Source: Hippopus hippopus
Lineage: Eukaryota; Mollusca; Bivalvia; Cardiida; Cardiidae
NCBI GenBank assembly: GCA_946811185.2
Contig: OX328108.1
Span: 37,508,493 to 37,572,492, forward strand
Reading direction: 5' to 3'
DNA: 64,000 bases
Shown here: positions 35,173 through 46,899 of the stretch, one piece after another
How positions within the stretch are numbered: position 1 is the first letter of the stretch
Layout: the number at the start of each line of letters is the position of its first letter
Program-made: the position numbers and the translations under genes
Notes under the pieces: generated by a model
What the model saw: the letters and a program-made list of their open reading frames with translations, nothing else
Databases searched by the model: none
Told to the model about the DNA's origin: nothing

Positions 35173-36917
35173 ACTGTACATTGATACTTTAAATATGCTA
35201 AGATGATCAATGTACAGTGTAGAAACCCCAGAAAAGAAGAAAATAATGTCACAAGTGGCCAAAAAAGACTGAAAACTCTTTCAGTAGCAACTGATTTCTA
35301 TTGCATAAATCAAACAAAGGGAACTAAATTTTATTATTATTTTTTTTAATCTCTTTTTACCGTAACAAGAAACCCAGTTACGTTGACTACTCTCTCATAC
35401 GTGCCAGTTACGCACCCGCGAAAACACGAAAAATCGACTTACGGCACATTCCATAGCAGACGACACCTGTTGCTTAAGTCAAATATAGGGAATTTTTTTT
35501 GTTCTTTTTTATCTTACAAGGGCCATTTTATTGGCATTGATACTTTGAATATGCTCAGATGATCAATTTACAGTGTAGAAACCCCAGAAAATAATGTCAC
35601 AAGTGGCTGAAAAAGACTGAAAACTCTTTCAGTAGCAACTGATTTCTATTGCATAAATCAAACAAAGGGAACTAAATATTATCATTTTTTCTTTTAATCT
35701 CTTTTTACCGTAACAAGAAACCCAGTTACGTTGACTACCGTCTCATACGTGCCAGTTACGCACCCGCGAAAACACGAAAAATCGACTTACGGCACATTCC
35801 ATAGCAGACGACACCTCTTGCTTAAGTCAAATATAGGGAATTTTTTTTGTTCTTTTTTATCTTACTAGGGCCATTTTATTGGCATTGATACTTTGAATAT
35901 GCTCAGATGATCAATGTACAGTGTAGAAACCCCAGAAGATAATGTCACAAGTGGCTAAAAAAGACTGAAAACTCTTTCAGTAGCAACTGATTTCTATTGC
36001 ATAAATCAAACAAAGGGAACTAAATTTTTATTATTATTTTTTTTTTTATCTCTTTTTACCGTAACAAGAAACCCAGTTACGTTGACTACCGTCTCATACG
36101 TGCCAGTTACGCACCCGCGAAAACACGAAAAATCGACTTACGGCACATTCCATAGCAGACGACACCTCTTGCTTAAGTGAAATATAGGGAATTTTTTTTG
36201 TTCTTTTTTATCTTACTAGGGCCATTTTATTGGCATTGATACTTTGAATATGCTCAGATGATCAATTTACAGTGTAGAAACCCCAGAAAATAATGGCACA
36301 AGTGGCTGAAAAAGACTGAAAACTCTTTCAGTAGCAACTGATTTCTATTGCATAAATCAAACAAAGGGAACTAAATTTTATTATTTTTTTTTTTAATCTA
36401 TTTTTACCGTAACAAGAAACCCAGTTACGTTGACTACCGTCTCATACATGCCAGTTACGCACCCGCGAAAACACGAAAAATCGACTTACGGCACATTCCA
36501 TAGCAGACGACACCTCTTGCTTAAGTCAAATATAGGGAATTTTTTTTGTTCTTTTTTATCTTACTAGGGCCATTTTATTGGCATTGATACTTTGAATATG
36601 CTCAGATGATCAATGTACAGTGTAGAAACCCCAGAAGATAATGTCACAAGTGGCTGAAAAAGATTGAAAACTCTTTCAGTAGCAACTGATTTCTATTGCA
36701 TAAATCAAACAAAGGGAACTAAATTTTATTATTTTTTTAATCTCTTTTTACCGTAACAAGAAACCCAGTTACGTTGACTACCGTCTCATACGTGCCAGTT
36801 ATGCGCCCGCGAAAACATGAAAAATCGACTTACGGCACATTCCATAGCAGACGACACCTCTTGCTTAAGTCAAATATAGGGAAATTTTTTTTTTCGTTTT
36901 CTCTTACTAGGGCCATT
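35173..36917 (+). repeat. Monomer array A11, 5 monomers
   Basis: Class I head, then the same ordered markers as A9 (CTTACAAGGG, TATCATTTTTTCTTTT, AAGTGAAATATAGGG at 36,175, AATGGCACAAG, CATACATGCC). The offset to A9 falls from 5,775 to 5,424 bp midway, which shows loss of one monomer. A second monomer is missing near the right end. Confidence 0.94.
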
Positions 36918-38061
36918 GAATTGGTTACGATGACTATCGCACCCATACGTGACCGTTACGTGCTGTGCATAAAATCATAAAATCAACTAGGACATTTTCG
37001 GAGGCAACTGATACCTGTTGCACAAATCAAAGAAAGGTAAACCAAATTTGTTTTCTTACCAAGGTCATGAAAAACATTGAACCAATTTTGGTGACCGTGT
37101 GAGTCATAAGTCGATTTTATGTTTAACCGCTGCGCAAAAACATTGATTCAGAAGCAACGGGTTGCTGTTGCATAAACTTTTTCCAATAAGAAATCTTGTT
37201 CTTGTTTGAAGAATTTAGAAATAGGCCAATGAAATACAATAAGATGTAAGAATGACTAATAATAAAAATAGGTAAAATAGATAAAATGGCAAAGTTAGGG
37301 ATTCAACCTTTGACCATCAGGACCCAAAAAAGGTCTTGGTGCAGGGGTCAAACCCTCTTTGCGATTGAATAGGCTCAAATGACCCTAAGATTTAACATAG
37401 ATATACAGAGATTTCCCCCCCCTTCCAATCTGCCAATCAAATCTCAGGCCTCTATTAAATTATCCAATCACAGAAGCTTTTAGAAAATCAAAATGGCGTC
37501 CAATCTGCCAATCAAATCTCAGGCCTCTATTAAATTATCCAATCACAGAAGCTTTTAGAAAATCAAAATGGCGTCCAATCTGCCAATCAAATCTCAGGCC
37601 TCTATTAAATTATCCAATCACAGAAGCTTTTAGAAAATCAAAATGGCGTCCAATCAGCCAATCAAATCTCATCCCTCTCTCCAAATTATCCAATCAGAAA
37701 AGCTTTGAGAAATTCAATATTGCGCCCAATCAGCCAATCAAATTGCAGACACACCCACAGAATCATCCAATCAGAAAGCTTTGAGCCATTTGAAATGGCG
37801 CCCGAAAATATCGATAGAAAACAGTGAACAAGAATCGGCATAAAAGTGGATTTTAAGTCTTCTTTGAAGGCTGTTATGCAGTCCTTGGCAAACTGCCAGG
37901 CATGCACCCTCCACACATGCCAGATTTCACTGAAAATGGGCGAAAATTTAAGAAAACAGGGTGACAGAAGACCTTGTTTTGGTGCCTTCTAGCACCTTGC
38001 AAGAGTGACTTCCCCTGATCTCTTGATTCGATTTGCTTTTCTAATTCAGGCCAACTGCCAT
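36918..38061 (+). repeat. Spacer B12, five CCAAT units
   Basis: Three standard units from 37,425 plus two divergent ones, with eight C. GACCCTAAGATT replaces GACCCGAAGATT near 37,381, and GGACATTTTCGG near 36,991 is private. Confidence 0.93.
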
Positions 38062-41000
38062 ACTGTACATTGATACTTTAAATATGCTAAGATGATCAAT
38101 GTACAGTGTAGAAACCCCAGAAAATAATGTCACAAGTGGCTGAAAAAGACTGAAAACTCTTTCAGTAGCAACTGATTTCTATTGCATAAATCAAACAAAG
38201 GGAACTAAATTTTATCATTTTTTCTTTTAATCTCTTTTTACCGTAACAAGAAACCCAGTTACGTTGACTACCGTCTCATACGTGCCAGTTACGCACCCGC
38301 GAAAACACGAAAAATCAACTTACGGCACATTCCATAGCAGACGACACCTGTTGCTTAAGTCAAATATAGGGAATTTTTTTTGTTCTTTTTTATCTTACTA
38401 GGGCCATTTTAATGGCATTGATACTTTGAATATGCTCAGATGATCAATGTACAGTGTAGAAAACCCAGAAAATAAGAAAATAATGTCACAAGTGGCTGAA
38501 AAAGACTGAAAACTCTTTCAGTAGCAACTGATTTCTATTGCATAAATCAAACAAAGGGAACTAAATTTTTACTTTTTTTGTAATCTCTTTTTACTGTAAC
38601 AAGAAACCCAGTTACGTTGACTACTCTCTCATACGTGCCAGTTACGCACCCGCGAAAACACGAAAAATCGACTTACGGCACATTCCATAGCAGACGACAC
38701 CTCTTGCTTAAGTCACATATAGGGATTTTTGTTTCTTCTTTTTTATCTTACTAGGGCCATTTTATTGGCATTGATACTTTGAATATGCTCAGATGATCAA
38801 TGTACAGTGTAGAAAACCCAGAAAATAAGAAAATAATGTCACAAGTGGCTGAAAAAGACTGAAAACTCTTTCAGTAGCAACTGATTTCTATTGCATAAAT
38901 CAAACAAAGGGAACTAAATTTTATTATTATTTTTTTTAATCTCTTTTTACCGTAACAAGAAACCCAGTTACGTTGACTACCGTCTCATACGTGCCAGTTA
39001 CGCATCCGCGAAAACACGAAAAATCGACTTACGGCACATTCCATAGCAGACGACACCTCTTGCTTAAGTCAAACATAGGGAATTTTTTTTGTTCTTTTTT
39101 ATCTTACTAGGGCCATTTTATTGGCATTGATACTTTGAATATGCTCAGATGATCAATGTACAGTGTAGAAACCCCAGAAGATAATGTCACAAGTGGCTGA
39201 AAAAGATTGAAAACTCTTTCAGTAGCAACTGATTTCTATTGCATAAATCAAACAAAGGGAACTAAATTTTTACTTTTTTTGTAATCTCTTTTTACCGTAA
39301 CAAGAAACCCAGTTACGTTGACTACTGTCTCATACGTGCCAGTTACGCACCCGCGAAAACACGAAAAATCGACTTACGGCACATTCCATAGCAGACGACA
39401 CCTCTTCCTTAAGTCAAATATAGGGAATTTTTTTTGTTCTTTTTTATCTTACTAGGGCCATTTTATTGGCATTGATACTTTGAATATGCTCAGATGATCA
39501 ATGTACAGTGTAGAAACCCCAGAAGATAATGTCACAAGTGGCTGAAAAAGATTGAAAACTCTTTCAGTAGCAACTGATTTCTATTGCATAAATCAAACAA
39601 AGAAAACTAAATTTTTACTTTTTTTGTAATCTCTTTTTACCGTGACAAGAAACCCAGTTACGTTGACTACCGTCTCATACGTGCCAGTTACGCACCCGCG
39701 AAAACACGAAAAATCGACTTACGGCACATTCCATAGCAGACGACACCTCTTGCTTAAGTCAAATATAGGGAATTTTTTTTGTTCTTTTTTATCTTACAAG
39801 GGCCATTTTATTGGCATTGATACTTTGAATATGCTCAGATGATCAATTTACAATGTAGAAACCCCAGAAAATAATGTCACAAGTGGCTGAAAAAGACTGA
39901 AAACTCTTTCAGTAGCAACTGATTTCTATTGCATAAATCAAACAAAGGGAACTAAATTTTATCATTTTTTCTTTTAATCTCTTTTTACCGTAACAAGAAA
40001 CCCAGTTACGTTGACTACCGTCTCATACGTGCCAGTTACGCACCCGCGAAAACACGAAAAATCGACTTACGGCACATTCCATAGCAGACGACACCTCTTG
40101 CTTAAGTCAAATATAGGGAATTTTTTTTGTTCTTTTTTATCTTACTAGGGCCATTTTATTGGCATTGATACTTTGAATATGCTCAGATGATCAATGTACA
40201 GTGTAAAAACCCGAGAAGATAATGTCACAAGTGCCTAAAAAAGACTGAAAACTCTTTCAGTAGCAACTGATTTCTATTGCATAAATCAAACAAAGGGAAC
40301 TAAATTTTTATTATTTTTTTTTTAATCTCTTTTTATACCGTGACAAGAAACCCAGTTACGTTGACTACCGTCTCATACGTGCCAGTTACGCACCCGCGAA
40401 AACACGAAAAATCGACTTACGGCACATTCCATAGCAGACGACACCTCTTGCTTAAGTCAAATATAGGGAATTTTTTTTGTTCTTTTTTATCTTACTAGGG
40501 CCATTTTATTGGCATTGATACTTTGAATATGCTCAGATGATCAATGTACAGTGTAGAAACCCCAGAAGATAATGTCACAAGTGGCTGAAAAAGATTGAAA
40601 ACTCTTTCAGTAGCAACTGATTTCTATTGCATAAATCAAACAAAGAAAACTAAATTTTTACTTTTTTTGTAATCTCTTTTTACCGTGACAAGAAACCCAG
40701 TTACGTTGACTACCGTCTCATACGTGCCAGTTACGCACCCGCGAAAACACGAAAAATCGACTTACGGCACATTCCATAGCAGACGACACCTCTTGCTTAA
40801 GTCAAATATAGGGAATTTTTTTTGTTCTTTTTTATCTTACAAGGGCCATTTTATTGGCATTGATACTTTGAATATGCTCAGATGATCAATTTACAATGTA
40901 GAAACCCCAGAAAATAATGTCACAAGTGGCTGAAAAAGACTGAAAACTCTTTCAGTAGCAACTGATTTCTATTGCATAAATCAAACAAAGGGAACTAAAT

Positions 41001-42588
41001 TTTATCATTTTTTCTTTTAATCTCTTTTTACCGTAACAAGAAACCCAGTTACGTTGACTACCGTCTCATACGTGCCAGTTACGCACCCGCGAAAACACGA
41101 AAAATCGACTTACGGCACATTCCATAGCAGACGACACCTCTTGCTTAAGTCAAATATAGGGAATTTTTTTTGTTCTTTTTTATCTTACTAGGGCCATTTT
41201 ATTGGCATTGATACTTTGAATATGCTCAGATGATCAATGTACAGTGTAAAAACCCGAGAAGATAATGTCACAAGTGCCTAAAAAAGACTGAAAACTCTTT
41301 CAGTAGCAACTGATTTCTATTGCATAAATCAAACAAAGGGAACTAAATTTTTATTATTTTTTTTTTAATCTCTTTTTATACCGTGACAAGAAACCCAGTT
41401 ACGTTGACTACCGTCTCATACGTGCCAGTTACGCACCCGCGAAAACACGAAAAATCGACTTACGGCACATTCCATAGCAGACGACACCTCTTGCTTAAGT
41501 CAAATATAGGGAATTTTTTTTGTTCTTTTTTATCTTACAAGGGCCATTTTATTGGCATTGATACTTTGAATATGCTCAGATGATCAATGTACAGTGTAGA
41601 AACCCCAGAAGATAATGTCACAAGTGGCTGAAAAAGATTGAAAACTCTTTCAGTAGCAACTGATTTCTATTGCATAAATCAAACAAAGGGAACTAAATTT
41701 TTACTTTTTTTGTAATCTCTTTTTACCGAAACAAGAAACCCAGTTACGTTGACTACCGTCTCATACGTGCCAGTTACGCACCCGCGAAAACACGAAAAAT
41801 CGACTTACGGCACATTCCATAGCAGACGACACCTCTTGCTTAAGTCAAATATAGGGAATTTTTTTTGTTCTTTTTTATCTTACTAGGGCCATTTTATTGG
41901 CATTGATACTTTGAATATGCTCAGATGATCAATGTACAGTGTAGAATCCCCAGAAGATAATGTCACAAGTGGCTAAAAAAGACTGAAAACTCTTTCAGTA
42001 GCAACTGATTTCTATTGCATAAATCAAACAAAGGGAACTAAATTTTATTATTTTTTTAATCTCTTTTTACCGTAACAAGAAACCCAGTTACGTTGACTAC
42101 CGTCTCATATGTGTCAGTTATGCGGCCGCGAAAACATGAAAAATCGACTTACGGCACATTCCATAGCAGACGACACCTTTTGCTTAAATCAAATATAGGG
42201 AATTTTTTTTTGTTCTTTTTTATCTTACTAGGGCCATTGAAATGGCATTGATAGTTTGAATATGCTCAGATGATCAATGTACAGTGTAGAAACCCCAGAA
42301 GATAATGTCACAAGTGCCTAAAAAAGACTGAAAACTCTTTCAGTAGCAACTGATTTCTATTGCATAAATCAAACCAAGGGAACTAAATTTTTATTATTTT
42401 TTTTTTAATCTCTTTTTATACCGTGACATGAAATCCAGTTGCGTTGACTACCGTCCCATACATGCCAGTTATGCGCCCGCGAAAACATGAAAAATCGACT
42501 TACGGCACATTCCATAGCAGACGACACCTGTTGCCTAAGTCAAATATAGGGAAATGTTTTTTTTTCCTTTTCTCTTACTAGGGCCATT
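38062..42588 (+). repeat. Monomer array A12, 13 monomers, class II head (longest array)
   Basis: After the class II head come monomers marked ATTTTAATGG, TTACTGTAAC, GTCACATATAGGG, GCATCCGCG and CAAACATAGGG, all repeated in A14 and A18. A three-monomer block of 1,043 bp is tandemly duplicated (39,410-40,493 and 40,453-41,536), marked by AAAGAAAACTAAAT, TTACAATGTAG and AAAACCCGAGAAG. From about 41,260 the sequence is part of the block repeated 15.5 kb downstream, including the private CATATGTGTCAG and TGCGGCCGCG. Confidence 0.94.
39410..41536 (+). repeat. Tandem duplication of three monomers (1,043 bp)
   Basis: 39,410-40,493 matches 40,453-41,536 with an offset of 1,043 bp. The left limit is CTCTTCCTTAAG versus CTCTTGCTTAAG; the right limit is CTTACTAGGG versus CTTACAAGGG. 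A14 has this trimer once, so the duplication postdates the split of A12 and A14. Confidence 0.88.
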
Positions 42589-43657
42589 GAATTGGTTACG
42601 ATGACTATCGCACCCATACGTGACCGTTACGTGCTGTGCATAAAATCATAAAATCAACTAGGACACTTTCGGAGGCAACTGATACCTGTTGCACAAATCA
42701 AAGAAAGGTAAACCAAATTTGTTTTCTTACCAAGGTCATGAAAAACATTGAACCAATTTTGGTGACCGTGTGAGTCATAAGTCGATTTTATGTTTAACTG
42801 CTGCGCAAAAACATTGATTCAGAAGCAACGGGTTGCTGTTGCATAAACTTTTTCCAATAAGAAATCTTGTTCTTGTTTGAAGAATTTAGAAATAGGCCAA
42901 TGAAATACAATAAGATGTAAGAATGACTAATAATAAAAATAGGTAAAATAGATAAAATGGCAAAGTTAGGGATTCAACCTTTGACCATCAGGACCCAAAA
43001 AAGGTCTTGGTGCAGGGGTCAAACCCTCTTTGCGATTGAATAGGCTCAAATGACCCGAAGATTTAACATAGATATACAGAGATTTCCCCCCCCTTCCAAT
43101 CTGCCAATCAAATCTCAGGCCTCTATTAAATTATCCAATCACAGAAGCTTTTAGAAAATCAAAATGGCGTCCAATCTGCCAATCAAATCTCAGGCCTCTA
43201 TTAAATTATCCAATCACAGAAGATTTTAGAAAATCAAAATGGCGTCCAATCAGCCAATCAAATCTCATCCCTCTCTCCAAATTATCCAATCAGAAAAGCT
43301 TTGAGAAATTCAATATTGCGCCCAATCAGCCAATCAAATTGCAGACACACCCACAGAATCATCCAATCAGAAAGCTTTGAGCCATTTGAAATGGCGCCCG
43401 AAAATATCGATAGAAAACAGTGAACAAGAATCGGCATAAAAGTGGATTTTAAGTCTTCTTTGAAGGCTGTTATGCAGTCCTTGGCAAACTGCCAGGCATG
43501 CACCCTCCACACATGCCAGATTTCACTGAAAATGGGCGAAAATTTAAGAAAACAGGGTGACAGAAGACCTTGTTTTGGTGCCTTCTAGCACCTTGCAAGA
43601 GTGACTTCCCCTGATCTCTTGATTCGATTTGCTTTTCTAATTCAGGCCAACTGCCAT
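42589..43657 (+). repeat. Spacer B13
   Basis: Four-unit CCAAT array from 43,096 with eight C. It shares AGAAGATTTTAG (for AGAAGCTTTTAG) and TTTAACTGCTGCG with B17 only. The preceding monomer has the private GGGAAATGTTTTTTTTTCC tail, also found before B17. Confidence 0.93.
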
Positions 43658-45753
43658 ACTGTACATTGATACTTTAAATATGCTAAGATGATCAATGTAC
43701 AGTGTAGAAACCCCAGAAAAGAAGAAAATAATGTCACAAGTGGCAAAAAAAGACTGAAAACTCTTTCAGTAGCAACTGATTTCTATTGCATAAATCAAAC
43801 AAAGGGAACTAAATTTTATTATTATTTTTTTTAATCTCTTTTTACCGTAACAAGAAACCCAGTTACGTTGACTACTGTCTCATACGTGCCAGTTACGCAC
43901 CCGCGAAAACACGAAAAATCGACTTACGGCACATTCCATAGCAGACGACACCTGTTGCTTAAGTCAAATATAGGGAATTTTTTTTGTTCTTTTTTATCTT
44001 ACAAGGGCCATTTTATTGGCATTGATACTTTGAATATGCTCAGATGATCAATTTACAGTGTAGAAACCCCAGAAAATAATGTCACAAGTGGCTGAAAAAG
44101 ACTGAAAACTCTTTCAGTAGCAACTGATTTCTATTGCATAAATCAAACAAAGGGAACTAAATATTATCATTTTTTCTTTTAATCTCTTTTTACCGTAACA
44201 AGAAACCCAGTTACGTTGACTACCGTCTCATACGTGCCAGTTACGCACCCGCGAAAACACGAAAAATCGACTTACGGCACATTCCATAGCAGACGACACC
44301 TCTTGCTTAAGTCAAATATAGGGAATTTTTTTTGTTCTTTTTTATCTTACTAGGGCCATTTTATTGGCATTGATACTTTGAATATGCTCAGATGATCAAT
44401 GTACAGTGTAGAAACCCCAGAAGATAATGTCACAAGTGGCTAAAAAAGACTGAAAACTCTTTCAGTAGCAACTGATTTCTATTGCATAAATCAAACAAAG
44501 GGAACTAAAATTTTATTATTATTTTTTTTTTAATCTCTTTTTACCGTAACAAGAAACCCAGTTACGTTGACTACCGTCTCATACGTGCCAGTTACGCATC
44601 CGCGAAAACACGAAAAATCGACTTACGGCACATTCCATAGCAGACGACACCTCTTGCTTAAGTCAAATATAGGGAATTTTTTTTGTTCTTTTTTATCTTA
44701 CTAGGGCCATTTTATTGGCATTGATACTTTGAATATGCTCAGATGATCAATTTACAGTGTAGAAACCCCAGAAAATAATGGCACAAGTTGCTGAAAAAGA
44801 CTGAAAACTCTTTCAGTAGCAACTGATTTCTATTGCATAAATCAAACAAAGGGAACTAAATGTTATTATTTTTTTTTTTAATCTATTTTTACCGTAACAA
44901 GAAACCCAGTTACGTTGACTACCGTCTCATACATGCCAGTTACGCACCCACGAAAACACGAAAAATTGACTTACGGCACATTCCATAGCAGACGACACCT
45001 CTTGCTTAAGTCAAATATAGGGAATTTTTTTTGTTCTTTTTTATCTTACTAGGGCCATTTTATTAGCATTGATACTTTGAATATGCTCAGATGATCAATG
45101 TACAGTGTAGAAACCCCAGAAGATAATGTCACAAGTGCCTAAAAAAGACTGAAAACTCTTTCAGTAGCAACTGATTTCTATTGCATAAATCAAACAAAGG
45201 GAACTAGATTTTATTATTTTTTTAATCTCTTTTTACCGTAACAAGAAACCCAGTTACGTTGACTACCGTCCCATACGTGCCAGTTATGCGCCCGCGAAAA
45301 CATGAAAAATCGACTTACGGCACATTCCATAGCAGACGACACCTCTTGCTTAAATCAAATATAGGGAATTTTTTTTTGTTCTTTTTTATCTTACTAGGGC
45401 CATTGAAATGGCATTGATAGTTTGAATATGCTCAGATGATCAATGTACAGTGTAGAAACCCCAGAAGATAATGTCACAAGTGGCTAAAAAAGACTGAAAA
45501 CTCTTTCAGTAGCAACTGATTTCTATTGCATAAATCAAACAAAGGGAACTAAATTTTTATTATTTTTTTTTTAATCTCTTTTTATACCGTGGCAAGAAAT
45601 CCAGTTGCGTTGACTACCGTCCCATACGTGCCAGTTATGCGCCCGCGAAAACATGAAAAATCGACTTACGGCACATTCCATAGCAGACGACACCTGTTGC
45701 CTAAGTCAAATATAGGGAAATTTTTTTTTTCGTTTTCTCTTACTAGGGCCATT
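43658..45753 (+). repeat. Monomer array A13, 6 monomers
   Basis: Class I head with GTGGCAAAAAAAG. Its markers are ATATTATCATTTTT, AACTAAAATTTTATT, GCATCCGCG, AACTAAATGTTATT, CAAGTTGCTG and CACCCACGAAAACACG. A17 has the same order and nearly the same length. The array closes with a GCCATTGAAATGGC boundary near 45,402 and a terminal monomer starting CCGTGGCAAG. Confidence 0.94.
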
Positions 45754-46899
45754 GAATTGGTTACGATGACTATCGCACCCATACGTGACCGTTACGTGCT
45801 GTGCATAAAATCATAAAATCAACTAGGACACTTTCGGAGGCAACTGATACCTGTTGCACAAATCAAAGAAAGGTAAACCAAATTTGTTTTCTTACCAAGG
45901 TCATGAAAAACATTGAACCAATTTTGGTGACCGTGTGAGTCATAAGTCGATTTTATGTTTAACCGCTGCGCAAAAACATTGATTCAGAAGCAACGGGTTG
46001 CTGTTGCATAAACTTTTTCCAATAAGAAATCTTGTTCTTGTTTGAAGAATTTAGAAATAGGCCAATGAAATACAATAAGATGTAAGAATGACTAATAATA
46101 AAAATAGGTAAAATAGATAAAATGGCAAAGTTAGGGATTCAACCTTTGACCATCAGGACCCAAAAAAGGTCTTGGTGCAGGGGTCAAACCCTCTTTGCGA
46201 TTGAATAGGCTCAAATGACCCGAAGATTTAACATAGATATACAGAGATTTCCCCCCCCCCTTCCAATCTGCCAATCAAATCTCAGGCCTCTATTAAATTA
46301 TCCAATCACAGAAGCTTTTAGAAAATCAAAATGGCGTCCAATCTGCCAATCAAATCTCAGGCCTCTATTAAATTATCCAATCACAGAAGCTTTTAGAAAA
46401 TCAAAATGGCGTCCAATCTGCCAATCAAATCTCAGGCCTCTATTAAATTATCCAATCACAGAAGCTTTTAGAAAATCAAAATGGCGTCCAATCAGCCAAT
46501 CAAATCTCATCCCTCTCTCCAAATTATCCAATCAGAAAAGCTTTGAGAAATTCAATATTGCGCCCAATCAGCCAATCAAATTGCAGACACACCCACAGAA
46601 TCATCCAATCAGAAAGCTTTGAGCCATTTGAAATGGCGCCCGAAAATATCGATAGAAAACAGTGAACAAGAATCGGCATAAAAGTGGATTTTAAGTCTTC
46701 TTTGAAGGCTGTTATGCAGTCCTTGGCAAACTGCCAGGCATGCACCCTCCACACATGCCAGATTTCACTGAAAATGGGCGAAAATTTAAGAAAACAGGGT
46801 GACAGAAGACCTTGTTTTGGTGCCTTCTAGCACCTTGCAAGAGTGACTTCCCCTGATCTCTTGATTCGATTTGCTTTTCTAATTCAGGCCAACTGCCAT
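45754..46899 (+). repeat. Spacer B14, five CCAAT units, longest poly-C
   Basis: Three standard 75-bp units from 46,263 plus two divergent ones, after a run of ten C. Because 75 bp is 25 codons, one plus-strand frame stays open through the array and spells a 25-residue repeat. This is a by-product of period and lack of decay, not evidence of a protein. Confidence 0.93.
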
